IMG/VR virus record: IMGVR_UViG_3300024264_002017
Location: 1-50,801 of that record
DNA length: 50,801 nucleotides
Strand: one strand, 5' to 3'
DNA from: a virus
The translations under genes were made by a program, and so were the position numbers. The stretch's first letter is position 1. Every line of letters starts with the position of its first letter. Of this stretch, positions 34,685-43,346 are shown one piece after another. The notes below the pieces were generated by a model, which saw only the letters and a program-made list of their open reading frames with translations, made no database searches and had not been told where the DNA came from.

Positions 34685-35834
34685 TAATAGATTAGATCAA
34701 TTAACCATAGAGGTTACATCAAATTGCCAGGCAAAATGCCCCGGGTGTATACGTCATAAAGTAATTAATTCTGTTACAGATGAAATTGGCGGACCGCCAA
34801 AAAATATTAATATGACATTAGAAGCTCATAACAAATTACTTGATGAGGCTTCTCCATTAAAGTATGTATCATACGATGGTGGATTCGGTGATTCACCTCT
34901 TCATCCAAACTTTCTAGAGATGATAGAATACGCAGCAAAGAAAGATATAGAGATGCTTACTATATCTACTAATGCATCTATGCGTAATCCAAAATGGTGG
35001 GCACAACTTGGTGCTATATTAAGTGAGCATTTACCTACTGTTGATGGCATAGATAGACATAAAATCTTTTTTGATTTAGATGGTATTGATAATGAAACAC
35101 AAGAAATGTATAGAATCAATACTAGCTTCGATAAGATTATTGCAAATGCAAAAGCATTTATAGGTGCGGGTGGTATTGCATGTTGGAAAATGATTCCATT
35201 TGAATTTAATGAACCACTAGAAGAAAGAGCAAAAGAGTTAGCAACAGAATATGGATTTGCAGAATTTCATAGAGATAGAGTACAGCGAATAGAACAAGTA
35301 GCAAGTAAGTTAGCTATCTTTAAAGCTATGAAAGGTGAAGATGCAGATTATAAAGATATGCGTGATGCAGAAATTGATTTATCACCTAAGAGTAATTTAG
35401 ATGAGGTGGCAGAAAAAGCGAAGACACTCATACAAGATGTCGAGATTAACCCTGCTTTAAGTGTAGAACAGAATCTAGATAATGCAAAAGAAAAATCTGG
35501 TATAGTATGTGAATGGTCTGAAAATGGTATGTGGCAAATATCACATGATGGTGGAGTATATAGATGTTGTTGGCATCAGTCTAATTATAACTATTGGACA
35601 AGATTAAACTCAGGTGATAAACATGCTTGGGAAAGATTTATGGATAACTATGATGAGAATTGGAATAATATAAACTATCACACATGGGATGAGATAGTAA
35701 ATCATCCATTCTTTACAGAAGACTTAGAGAAATCTTGGTCTAATTCGTATGACGATGAGGTCATGCCTAAATTAAAAGTTTGCACAAAGAGGTGCTCAAA
35801 ACTAAATGTTGAATTAAGCGAGAGGCTAAGTTAA
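34677..35834 (+). CDS. Radical SAM protein with C-terminal SPASM-like domain
   Basis: This 385-residue protein has the radical SAM motif at the very start, SNCQAKCPGC (Cys17, 21, 24), and no N-terminal twitch. The SAM strand is YDGGFGDSPLHPN, a GGxGD form in place of GGEP. At the C-terminus there is a SPASM-like set: VCEW, GGVYRCCWHQ and VCTKRC (near 270-295 and 365-370), which would bind one or two auxiliary clusters. It is organised as in peptide- or sugar-modifying SPASM enzymes. The closest relative in the window is the gene at 36697. It overlaps a QueC-like gene by one base (TAATG). Confidence 0.83.
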   Translation: MLDNRLDQLTIEVTSNCQAKCPGCIRHKVINSVTDEIGGPPKNINMTLEAHNKLLDEASPLKYVSYDGGFGDSPLHPNFLEMIEYAAKKDIEMLTISTNASMRNPKWWAQLGAILSEHLPTVDGIDRHKIFFDLDGIDNETQEMYRINTSFDKIIANAKAFIGAGGIACWKMIPFEFNEPLEERAKELATEYGFAEFHRDRVQRIEQVASKLAIFKAMKGEDADYKDMRDAEIDLSPKSNLDEVAEKAKTLIQDVEINPALSVEQNLDNAKEKSGIVCEWSENGMWQISHDGGVYRCCWHQSNYNYWTRLNSGDKHAWERFMDNYDENWNNINYHTWDEIVNHPFFTEDLEKSWSNSYDDEVMPKLKVCTKRCSKLNVELSERLS

Positions 35835-36697
35835 TGATTGAAGAAAATATAGTAATATACGGAAGAGGTAAAGCAAGAGAAATACCTCATGAAAAAACAT
35901 ATAATGTACAATTAAATTTTGATGAATCAGATAAACATATCGGAATAGGCATGTCAGGTGGAATGGATTCAGCCATGTTATTATGGTTACTTGCATATCA
36001 TATTGATAAAAATAATTGGGATACAACAATACACCAATGGTCAGTTTGCCTTGATGAGAGACCTTTTCAAGTTCATCACGCAAAGAAAGTTATTCAATTT
36101 GTAAAAGATTATTTTCCTAATGTTAAATTTGGAGAGCATAGAACTAGTGTAGCTAATTCAGTACAATATATAGATCATGGTACGGAAGTATCGTGGCAAT
36201 TGGCTACTGATAAAAAAATAACAAAATTATTTAACGGTGTAACACTAAATCCATCAGATATTGAATCACTATATTGGGGTGTAGCATGGGAAAAAAGAGC
36301 TATGAATCGTGATCATGATAGTACTGGTTGGGATGAAGAAAAGATTAAGCGGATACATCTTCCATTAATGGAAAATGGTTTAATAGATAAAATGAAAATA
36401 GGAACGGACTGGGACGATAGTAAAGTTGAAACACATGCGTTTCACGAGAATCTTCCGTTTATACATGATGATAAAAGAGTTGTATTAGCTTTATATAAAA
36501 AGTATGGGTTATTATTAGAGCTTGGTCCATTAACAAGAAGCTGCGAAGGACCATGGGAAAGAACAGATGGATTTAAAATAGAATGTAAACGCTGTTGGTG
36601 GTGTATAGAAAAACAATGGGCTACCGCTCATATTTGGAATAATGATCCTAGAGTAGCATTAAAATATTATCCAGGGGTTATTGAACCAGGTCAATAA
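35834..36697 (+). CDS. QueC-like PP-loop ATPase
   Basis: This 287-residue protein is a paralogue of the - strand PP-loop gene at 27910. It has the PP-loop GMSGGMDSAML (near residue 40), a second shared segment FQVHHAKKVIQFV, and the same C-terminal TRSCEG...CKRCWWCIEKQWA segment that resembles the QueC zinc site. It is likely to adenylate a carboxylate or amide. It is placed between two SPASM-type radical SAM genes, with TAATG overlaps on both sides, which strongly suggests joint action with them. A longer N-terminus and an insert (residues 110-210) set it apart from the first copy. Nothing here proves a deazaguanine substrate. Confidence 0.82.
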   Translation: MIEENIVIYGRGKAREIPHEKTYNVQLNFDESDKHIGIGMSGGMDSAMLLWLLAYHIDKNNWDTTIHQWSVCLDERPFQVHHAKKVIQFVKDYFPNVKFGEHRTSVANSVQYIDHGTEVSWQLATDKKITKLFNGVTLNPSDIESLYWGVAWEKRAMNRDHDSTGWDEEKIKRIHLPLMENGLIDKMKIGTDWDDSKVETHAFHENLPFIHDDKRVVLALYKKYGLLLELGPLTRSCEGPWERTDGFKIECKRCWWCIEKQWATAHIWNNDPRVALKYYPGVIEPGQ

Positions 36698-37746
36698 TGT
36701 ACGACTATAAAGATATAAAACAGGTTCATCTTGAGCCAACACAGAAGTGTCAAGCGAGATGTCCAATGTGTGATCGTAATGTAAATGGTGGTAAAGATAA
36801 TTATCATTTAACTAATGCTGATCTATCATTGATGGATGTCAAGACTATAATGCCTGAAGCTTTTGTGCGCCAGCTTGAGAACCTCTATATGTGTGGTAAT
36901 CATGGTGATCCGATGATGGCACCTGAAACATTAGAGATATGCCAATGGTTAAAGGAAGTTAATCCGAAGATACGTCTTGCAATGAATACAAACGGTGGTG
37001 CACGAACACCTGATTGGTGGAGAGGATTAGCAAAGGTTGTAGACCATGTAACATTCTCTGTTGACGGTTTAGATGACACTAATCACTTATATAGACAAGG
37101 TGTTAATTGGAATAAAGTAGAAGAAAATATGGCCGCCTTTTGTGAAGCAGGCGGTAACGCGAAGTGGGAATTCTTAGTATTTAAACATAACGAACATCAG
37201 CTGGAAGAGGCTGAGTTATGGTCAAAGACATTAGGTGTTAAAACATTTAGTGTAAAGAAATCAGGTAGATATATTTCTAGTGCAACGTTAAAGAAAAAAG
37301 ATTCACATCAATCACAGGACAGACATGAGCAATACACACAACTCTTGGAGCCGCCTACTATGGAACGCTTTAAGAACAAAGCAGGGACAACATTTGATGA
37401 GATTACTAGGAAGTTTGGCTCTATGGATAAGTATTTGGATGTGGCTGACATAGAGCCTAAATGCATAAAGAAAAAAGAGATTTATATTTCAGCTGAGGGA
37501 TTTGTATTCCCTTGTTGTTGGACAGCAGGGCAAATGTATAAATGGTGGCAAAAACCAGGTGAGGCACAGATATGGGAACACATAGATCAGTATAATATTA
37601 ATGCAATCACTACACCTATAGAAGAAATTATAAATACATTTTTTAATTCAATAGAGGAAGCATGGGAAGTTGGGCCTGACCGATTAAAGGTTTGTGCTCT
37701 TAAATGTAATAAAGCATTTGACCCATTTGCAGCACAATGGCAGTAA
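36697..37746 (+). CDS. Radical SAM protein with C-terminal SPASM-like domain
   Basis: This 349-residue protein has TQKCQARCPMCDRN (Cys18, 22, 25) and the SAM strand MCGNHGDPMMAP. Near residue 252 it has CIKKKEIYISAEG, followed by FPCCWTAG (near 271) and VCALKC (near 333), a SPASM-like set. The domain order matches the gene at 34677, with the PP-loop gene between them. It overlaps the stop of that gene by one base and is overlapped by the next by 10 bases. It is a likely two- or three-cluster radical enzyme. The substrate is unknown. Tyr/Trp/Lys content is normal for the family. Confidence 0.84.
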   Translation: MYDYKDIKQVHLEPTQKCQARCPMCDRNVNGGKDNYHLTNADLSLMDVKTIMPEAFVRQLENLYMCGNHGDPMMAPETLEICQWLKEVNPKIRLAMNTNGGARTPDWWRGLAKVVDHVTFSVDGLDDTNHLYRQGVNWNKVEENMAAFCEAGGNAKWEFLVFKHNEHQLEEAELWSKTLGVKTFSVKKSGRYISSATLKKKDSHQSQDRHEQYTQLLEPPTMERFKNKAGTTFDEITRKFGSMDKYLDVADIEPKCIKKKEIYISAEGFVFPCCWTAGQMYKWWQKPGEAQIWEHIDQYNINAITTPIEEIINTFFNSIEEAWEVGPDRLKVCALKCNKAFDPFAAQWQ

Positions 37747-38870
37747 AAGAATTAAAGTGGAGTGAGTATGATTTCGGTCAAATACCTTTTGACGATATAG
37801 AACATTTTGGTACACGTTCTATGTTGGATAGAGATACATTTACAGTATCTTGGTTACTAGGAAGATTCTGTAATTACCGCTGTTCTTACTGCTGGCCGTA
37901 TGCAAGATCAGATAAGAAAGACCATAGACCACTTAAAGCAACTATAGGAACAATAGATGAAATTAAAAGACAAGCAAGGGAAAGAGGGTTCAATTCGTTC
38001 CACTTTAGTCTCTCTGGTGGAGAGCCAACCTTTCATCCACAGTATTTGGATATTGTACGTCATCTCAATGATGATGTTAGCCAATGCAATTTTCACTCAC
38101 TTCACATGACCTCGAATGTTTCTCGGCCTATGAAATGGTTCGAGGAATATTATCAAGCATCAAAAGATATGCATCGTGTATCGATTACAGCTTCTTACCA
38201 TAGAGAACATGTAAATACACCACAGAAGGTAAAAGAATTTGCAGATAAATTAGAGTTCTGTCAAGAACATAATATACAGATTACTATCAATATGGTAATG
38301 GTACCCGAGTTCTTTGAAGAGTTTTATGAAGAGGCATTATACTTTCATGATCGTGATATTAATGTAACGCTTAAACCACAATCAGATCCTACCGCTTCTT
38401 TTGTTGTAGACGGATACACAGATGATCAGTTAAAACGTTTACACAACGGAATGCCACAAAGAGGATACACTGAGGATAAAAAGAAAGTAGAAAGACCACA
38501 TTATAAATGGCGGAACAAAGCAGTAGATAATAGATATGGTAAAGTACCTGCTCACTTTGAAATAGAATTCACAGATAAACATGGTAAGAAATGGTACATG
38601 GATCAAGCAGAAAGATTCAATGCATTTAACTTTAATAACTTTAATGGATGGGAATGTTCATCAGGTTATAGAAGCATTATTATTCGTGAACCAGATGGCA
38701 CAATCAAGAGAAGTTATTCTTGTCACGATGAGCCATTAGGTCAAATAGAAACCGGGTTCCAGCTATATGATGGGCCCAAGATATGTACAACAAGTGCTTG
38801 CGTATCTTCAGCTGATAGTAAGATACCTAAACGCAAGCCAGGAAATATGATCCCATTATGGACGCAATAG
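37737..38870 (+). CDS. Radical SAM protein with C-terminal Cys-rich end
   Basis: This 377-residue protein has GRFCNYRCSYCWPY (Cys45, 49, 52) and LSGGEPTFHP, a classical radical SAM core. A C-terminal set (WECSSG, YSCHDEP, ICTTSACVSS, from about residue 303) could bind an auxiliary cluster. The middle includes MTSNVSRP and ITINMVMVPEFFEEF, strand-like parts of the barrel. It is a different lineage from the twitch proteins at the operon start. It overlaps the previous gene by 10 bases and the next by 13. The internal TATAAATA at 38878 lies just beyond it, inside the next gene. Substrate unknown. Confidence 0.84.
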   Translation: MAVKELKWSEYDFGQIPFDDIEHFGTRSMLDRDTFTVSWLLGRFCNYRCSYCWPYARSDKKDHRPLKATIGTIDEIKRQARERGFNSFHFSLSGGEPTFHPQYLDIVRHLNDDVSQCNFHSLHMTSNVSRPMKWFEEYYQASKDMHRVSITASYHREHVNTPQKVKEFADKLEFCQEHNIQITINMVMVPEFFEEFYEEALYFHDRDINVTLKPQSDPTASFVVDGYTDDQLKRLHNGMPQRGYTEDKKKVERPHYKWRNKAVDNRYGKVPAHFEIEFTDKHGKKWYMDQAERFNAFNFNNFNGWECSSGYRSIIIREPDGTIKRSYSCHDEPLGQIETGFQLYDGPKICTTSACVSSADSKIPKRKPGNMIPLWTQ

Positions 38871-39088
38871 AAGAGCTTATAAATACTTTTGATACACGTG
38901 AACTTCAGTTAGAAGCCGCACGAGTTATAAGTTCGCATAATGCAAACAATATATGGATAAAACAATTTAAAGCAAATCATAACTCAGAGGAATTTTACAA
39001 GAATGTCGTCAGATGGTATATTATTGAGTACGGAGGATTTCCTAGCGAAGTCGAACCCGGAAGTAAAATTAAACTTCTTTACGTTTAA
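38858..39088 (+). CDS. Small hypothetical helical protein
   Basis: This 76-residue protein starts 13 bases inside the previous gene (ATGG in ATTATGGACGC) and has a mixed helical sequence (MDAIEELINTFDTRELQLEA). I do not recognise a family. It carries no Cys and no membrane segment. Its last 86 bases overlap the next gene in another frame, which is longer than other overlaps here, so either the next gene starts later or this small gene is partly relic. The late-type box at 38878 lies within it and is probably chance. Confidence 0.5.
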   Translation: MDAIEELINTFDTRELQLEAARVISSHNANNIWIKQFKANHNSEEFYKNVVRWYIIEYGGFPSEVEPGSKIKLLYV

Positions 39089-39806
39089 GTGGGGAACATT
39101 ATATGGACCAGAATACGTTAATAGATTATACGGAAGTATAAAGAGGTTCTGTGATCTGGATTTTAACTTTACTTGTATTACTGATAACCCTAGTGGGATT
39201 AATCCTGATGTAGGCTTAATAGATTATAATACATTTGGTCCAGATCATTGGAGATCTTATGGTCAAGATAAAATTTTTACTCGTGAAAAATTATGTCTGT
39301 TTGATTTAGATCTTCCAGGCACAAAGCTGTGGGTAGACTTAGATAATTTAATTCACGGTGATATAACAGAATTAGTAAGTAGAGATTTTGATAAGCCAAC
39401 ATTTATTCTAAACCACTGGAATATAAAAAAAGAAGGTGCACACAAATGGTTTGGTAAAGGATCAGATTGTCACGTTAACTCAAGCTTTGTAGCATGGCAA
39501 GATGCTCAATGGCTATTTGATTATACAAATGAAAATCTAGAGAAGCTTATGTTCACCTACAAGTCTTTAGATAAATACTTATATTACCAGCATTATCGTA
39601 ACGATAGATTAGCGTATTGGGAAGAAGGCATTGTAGATAATTATAATTTTAGTGAGCCGCCTCATACCGAAAGAGAAGAAGCAAGGATGACATTATTTAA
39701 TACATCGCACATTCGAATACAAAGAATGGGTATTGAAGCATTTGAATTACATGAAACAGAGGGTCAATGGCCCTGGGAATATTGGACAAGTTATGACGCA
39801 AGTTGA
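39003..39806 (+). CDS. GT-A fold glycosyltransferase-like protein
   Basis: This 267-residue protein has the same plan as the one at 17893: an N-terminal NFFTFKWGTLYGPEYVN strand and helix, FTCITDNPSGINPDVGL, and the DxD-type WVDLDNLI (Asp112, Asp114), followed by SSFVAWQDAQW. It is likely to move a sugar from a nucleotide-sugar. The start at ATG 39003 gives a 22-residue lead before the first strand and an 86-base overlap, so the real start may be later, but no other ATG/GTG/TTG suits the frame. A GGAGG near 39032 has no start codon after it. It overlaps the next gene by 14 bases. Donor and acceptor unknown. Confidence 0.75.
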   Translation: MSSDGILLSTEDFLAKSNPEVKLNFFTFKWGTLYGPEYVNRLYGSIKRFCDLDFNFTCITDNPSGINPDVGLIDYNTFGPDHWRSYGQDKIFTREKLCLFDLDLPGTKLWVDLDNLIHGDITELVSRDFDKPTFILNHWNIKKEGAHKWFGKGSDCHVNSSFVAWQDAQWLFDYTNENLEKLMFTYKSLDKYLYYQHYRNDRLAYWEEGIVDNYNFSEPPHTEREEARMTLFNTSHIRIQRMGIEAFELHETEGQWPWEYWTSYDAS

Positions 39807-40230
39807 TGCCTGGATATATACACAGATAACAACATTTAGTGATGCTGAATCTATTGCTATAGTTGGTCCAGCGGATAAAAGAAATTTATATGATGAGTTT
39901 AGTTCTATTAATAGACTTACAGTAAATATGTATGACTACGATCCTCAAAGAGCTTGCGATGAAATTATTACTGCTGATGTTGTATTTGATATTGAACTAA
40001 AAGAAGAGCTCATTATAAATTATGCTTGTGAAAAGATGTGGCCGTTAGGTAAGATGTATAAGGATAGAGAATTTATATTAGTAGGTGATAATGAACATCA
40101 TAACGGTGATTGTAATCCTATTACTGGTAATAAACAATTAGCTGAACAAAATGAATTAAAAGAAATCTGGACATTTAATGAATTTAATAGATGGAAAGGT
40201 AAATATTATGTGGTATACGGATGCAATTAG
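39793..40230 (+). CDS. Small protein, possible Rossmann-like half domain
   Basis: This 145-residue protein is best started at ATG 39793, 14 bases inside the previous gene; the open frame runs further up only through a TTG inside that gene. It contains SIAIVGPADKRNLYDEF, VNMYDYDPQRACDE and DVVFDIELKEELIINYAC, an alternation of strands and helices with an acidic end after strand 2, as seen in Rossmann-like folds. It is followed by a full methyltransferase-like protein and could be a partner or a decayed half. It has no catalytic motif I can name. Confidence 0.58.
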   Translation: MTQVDAWIYTQITTFSDAESIAIVGPADKRNLYDEFSSINRLTVNMYDYDPQRACDEIITADVVFDIELKEELIINYACEKMWPLGKMYKDREFILVGDNEHHNGDCNPITGNKQLAEQNELKEIWTFNEFNRWKGKYYVVYGCN

Positions 40231-40961
40231 GAATAGTAGATTTAGAAAAAGAATTAGGTACGAAAGAAGCAGATCATATGGGTCATGATATAAAAAAACC
40301 AGTAGATCCTGAAATATATTATAATATGCTCAAATGGTTTAATAGAAATTATCCAGATAAGATGGATAGATTTATTGAAAGCATATCACCTAATCAGATA
40401 GAAGGTAAGAATTGGCTAGTAGAAGAATTAGATAATGTACAAATACCGCGTGATGAGGACGGTCGATTTAAGGTTGAAATCGTTGGTGGTTGGTTTGGCT
40501 TTCCTCTTATAGATTTGTTATATAATAAATACGGTGATCAGATAAGAGCTATTGACTTTTTTGATGTGGATCCATTTGCGGCAAAAGTATTTGGAGTATA
40601 TCTAAGTACATGGTGGGTAGATATACAAGATGTTAAAATATTTAGCAATAGCATGGGTGATTATTTTAATTATAAAGAGAAGCGTAGAGCTCATTTAATA
40701 ATTAATACCTCATGTGAACATATGCCCGATATGTTGAGTATGAAAGAATATTATTTTGATCCTGAAAGAACTTTATTATGTTTACAAAGTAATAATAAAA
40801 CAGATGAGGACGATCATATTAACTGTGTAAAAGATGAGCAAGAGCTAGCAGAAAAAAATGGCATTCAATTATTAAATGGTGGATGGCGAACAATGAAAAG
40901 TAAAGAAGGGAAGACGTATAATTTTTGGAATAGATATATGGCAATGGGAAAATGGACTTAG
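40221..40961 (+). CDS. SAM-dependent methyltransferase-like protein
   Basis: This 246-residue protein has a Rossmann-type core that begins after a 75-residue helical lead: FKVEIVGGWFGFPLIDLLY (residues 83-101, motif I-like), IDFFDVDPFAAKVF (strand 2 with an acidic end, 111-124), IFSNSMGDYF and LIINTSCEHMPDML (motif IV-like). This order fits class I SAM-dependent methyltransferases. The Cys-Glu-His after strand 4 is unusual and may be part of the active site. It starts 10 bases inside the previous gene and ends 10 bases inside the desaturase gene. Substrate unknown; a link to the desaturated lipid or to a radical SAM product is possible. Confidence 0.7.
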   Translation: MQLGIVDLEKELGTKEADHMGHDIKKPVDPEIYYNMLKWFNRNYPDKMDRFIESISPNQIEGKNWLVEELDNVQIPRDEDGRFKVEIVGGWFGFPLIDLLYNKYGDQIRAIDFFDVDPFAAKVFGVYLSTWWVDIQDVKIFSNSMGDYFNYKEKRRAHLIINTSCEHMPDMLSMKEYYFDPERTLLCLQSNNKTDEDDHINCVKDEQELAEKNGIQLLNGGWRTMKSKEGKTYNFWNRYMAMGKWT

Positions 40962-41599
40962 AATTATTTTTATGGGCAACAGGCTTAGGCTTCATATGGT
41001 GTCAAATAATTACACACTATGCTGTTTCTGTGGGATTACATAGATACTTTGCTCATGGACAATTTAGAACATCTGTATTTCATGAATGGGGATTTATTAT
41101 AGGCATACTTATTGCTTGTGTTCGTACACCTATTGGTTGGGTGGCAAGTCATAGAATGCACCATGCAGATACAGAAGGACCACTCGATCCACATAATTGG
41201 AAAGAGCTTGGTATATGGAGAGTAGCAACTACTACTTGGACTATACCACATATTCCAGTTAAATTTGCAAAGGACTTATATGATAACCCAAGACTTGTAT
41301 GGGCTCATGAGAATTGGGATACATTCTTATGGTTATATTGGGCTGCGTGTATGGCTATATCTCCATACTTCTGGTGGGGTGCAGCATTTATGCCATTCAT
41401 GTTTGCAAAGATAGGATTCGGTATGTTAAATATATTTGGTCATTTTCCGAAAGGACCAACAGATGGTCCATGGATGAACTGGATTTTAGGCGGAGATGGT
41501 TATCATAAAGTACACCATGATGAACCACGCAGATTAATATTAGGTAAGTATGATTTAGGTGGTAAATTGGCAGAGAGATTTTGGAAAAAGAAACTTTAA
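40952..41599 (+). CDS. Compact fatty acid desaturase
   Basis: This 215-residue membrane enzyme carries the three His boxes of delta-9 type desaturases: HRYFAH (His30-His35), HRMHH (67-71) and HKVHH (185-189). These bind a di-iron centre that inserts a double bond in an acyl chain. About three membrane segments are visible (residues 5-25, 42-58, 128-155). It is shorter than usual (bacterial relatives have about 270-310 residues), mainly at both ends, but no box is lost. It would act on host membrane lipids or on an acyl group of a cluster product. It overlaps its neighbours by 10 and 19 bases. Confidence 0.88.
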   Translation: MDLELFLWATGLGFIWCQIITHYAVSVGLHRYFAHGQFRTSVFHEWGFIIGILIACVRTPIGWVASHRMHHADTEGPLDPHNWKELGIWRVATTTWTIPHIPVKFAKDLYDNPRLVWAHENWDTFLWLYWAACMAISPYFWWGAAFMPFMFAKIGFGMLNIFGHFPKGPTDGPWMNWILGGDGYHKVHHDEPRRLILGKYDLGGKLAERFWKKKL

Positions 41600-42405
41600 A
41601 AAAGAATAGATGGGTAGATGTACCTATGTCAGAAGATGTTTGGCATCTGCTGAAAGAACAACGTATATCCGATACGTATTATAAACGTGGATCAGGTAAA
41701 GCTACACAAGAATTAGAATGGGTTGAGGCTACGCATAGAAATTGGGTTCATGACATTACTGACTTAAGTGACTTTCCATACTGTTATGTTACAAATGGTA
41801 CAACAGATGCAATTCACCATTGGTTACAAACAGAAGATCGTCAATGGCAATACATTAAAGGTGATTATGAATATCCTAATATGATTGATGCAGGAACAGA
41901 GATAGAACATTCGTATTTTATTGATCCGCACAAAGTATTATATCTATCTAATCCATTTGCTGGTGATGGTATGTTTAGAGATGTAGAAGTTGATTGCCCT
42001 GTTATATTAGACTGCACATATGTATCTAGCACAGCTACACAAAGAATACATATACCAAAAAATACTGAACAAGTAATGTTTAGTTTCTCAAAAGGATTCG
42101 GTATGATAGGTAATAGATTAGGTTTAGTTTATACAAAGAAACCACATAAGACATTACATCTACTCAAGCAGTTTGAGAATTGGAATTATGCATCTGTTAA
42201 AACAATGGATCTTATTATGAGCAATTTTCATGTCGATGAAATGTTTCACGAAAACAGAGGAAGACAACTAGCTCTATGTTCAGAGCATAGTTTAGTACCA
42301 TCTGACGTTTTTTTCCTTGCTCAGAGTGGTGATAAATATTATAAAAGGAGAAGACGAATGCACGACAGTCCAACAGCAAGGCTTTGCTTAACACCTCTAT
42401 GGTAG
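41581..42405 (+). CDS. Compact fold-type-I PLP-dependent aminotransferase-like protein
   Basis: This 274-residue protein shows the main aminotransferase signposts in order: TNGTTDAI (residues 71-78, cofactor phosphate loop), YLSNPF (Asn124-Pro125), DCTY (Asp144, Tyr147), FSFSKGFG (Lys171, Schiff-base lysine), GNRLG (Arg179), and near the end ARLCLTP with an Arg that could hold a carboxylate. It is much shorter than the usual 350-400 residues but has no lost key residue. The start is TTG 41581, 19 bases inside the desaturase gene; ATG 41626 is the alternative. Substrate could be a keto-sugar or keto acid made by the cluster. Confidence 0.75.
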   Translation: MEKETLKKNRWVDVPMSEDVWHLLKEQRISDTYYKRGSGKATQELEWVEATHRNWVHDITDLSDFPYCYVTNGTTDAIHHWLQTEDRQWQYIKGDYEYPNMIDAGTEIEHSYFIDPHKVLYLSNPFAGDGMFRDVEVDCPVILDCTYVSSTATQRIHIPKNTEQVMFSFSKGFGMIGNRLGLVYTKKPHKTLHLLKQFENWNYASVKTMDLIMSNFHVDEMFHENRGRQLALCSEHSLVPSDVFFLAQSGDKYYKRRRRMHDSPTARLCLTPLW

Positions 42406-43346
42406 TACCAACTTATTTAGGATTATCTCTATCTGAATTAAACCCAGATAATATAGCTGAGTTAATTGGTAAAGCAGGTGTAGTTGTTATACGTGATAGT
42501 GGAGCAACGCCCGAAGAATATGCTGAATGGTCATTAGGTTTAGGTTATCATTTAAGCCCAGAGATATGGTGTACAGATAAAGAACATTCTAATTTGTTTT
42601 GGACTGTAACTAATGAGATGATGGATGATAGGAACCAAGGATTATTTGGTGACTATGAATTAGATTGGCATACAAACATGACACCAGTTGCTGATGCAGA
42701 AGAAGTGATAGGCTTATATGCTAAGACGATTACTTATGAAACTGAGACTTGGTTTGCTAATTCAATACCATACTTTAATCAATTACCTGAAGAGAAACAG
42801 AATAAACTAAGAGAACTTACTGTTATACTAGATCCTAAAAGAACGTTAGGTGTTATTAAGAAGGCATGGCAACCATCATTCAAAAAGATATATGGTCAAG
42901 AAGTTCTTGATGAGATTAATAAGAATAGAAATACACGTGAGATAGTTAACTGTCAAAACATGGAGCCTGAGAATAAAGAAAAGTTTGGGGCGAGTAGAGG
43001 TATAATGAATAATCATAGGCTTGTAGTTAATCACCCAATAAAAGGTGTTGAGGGTTTATTCTTTAGTCCATATGAAGTACACGGGTTTAGTCTTAATGGT
43101 GATCCACTAGATAATTTTGAAGAAGGTGCAAGTAAAGCATTATTTGATGAACTATGGAATGATTATGTATGTAATGATAGATACATATATAAACATACGT
43201 GGCAAGAAGGTGATATATGTTTGTTTGATAATATAATAGGAATACACAGAAGACCAGATATACTTAAAGATAAACCAAGAAAATTATTACGTACAGCTAA
43301 GTGGTATAAGTCACATATGAGAAAACACCATAACTATGTTGTATAA
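42399..43346 (+). CDS. TauD/TfdA-like 2OG oxygenase with H-x-N
   Basis: This 315-residue protein is started at ATG 42399, 7 bases inside the previous gene. The open frame begins at a TTG five codons earlier. The family pattern is LDWHTNMTPV (His91, Asn93), and GDICLFDNIIGIHRRPD (second His near residue 280) followed by LLRTAKWY (Arg). In TauD-like enzymes the first pair is H-x-D, which binds iron; here the Asp is Asn. The related genes at 43962 and 44764 also have H-x-N. It may hydroxylate, desaturate or halogenate a cluster intermediate, or be inactive in the classical sense. It ends inside a late promoter box. Confidence 0.75.
   Translation: MVVPTYLGLSLSELNPDNIAELIGKAGVVVIRDSGATPEEYAEWSLGLGYHLSPEIWCTDKEHSNLFWTVTNEMMDDRNQGLFGDYELDWHTNMTPVADAEEVIGLYAKTITYETETWFANSIPYFNQLPEEKQNKLRELTVILDPKRTLGVIKKAWQPSFKKIYGQEVLDEINKNRNTREIVNCQNMEPENKEKFGASRGIMNNHRLVVNHPIKGVEGLFFSPYEVHGFSLNGDPLDNFEEGASKALFDELWNDYVCNDRYIYKHTWQEGDICLFDNIIGIHRRPDILKDKPRKLLRTAKWYKSHMRKHHNYVV

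Noticed and set aside
27910-36697. A standard queuosine/preQ0 DNA-modification pathway
   Set aside because: Only QueC-like PP-loop proteins are seen. None of the nine radical SAM proteins looks like the short QueE type, and no FolE, QueD or DpdA was found in the window.
37629-37636. TATAAATA about 100 bases before the radical SAM gene at 37737
   Set aside because: It is inside coding sequence. The leader would be long, unlike other cases, and the gene is already coupled by overlap.
38878-38885. TATAAATA inside the 76-residue gene
   Set aside because: The predicted start would not suit any nearby ATG, so it is treated as chance.
39733-39792. TTG start 20 codons upstream for the small protein at 39793
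   Set aside because: The extra residues lie wholly within the coding end of the previous gene, and ATG 39793 gives a 14-base overlap typical for this operon.
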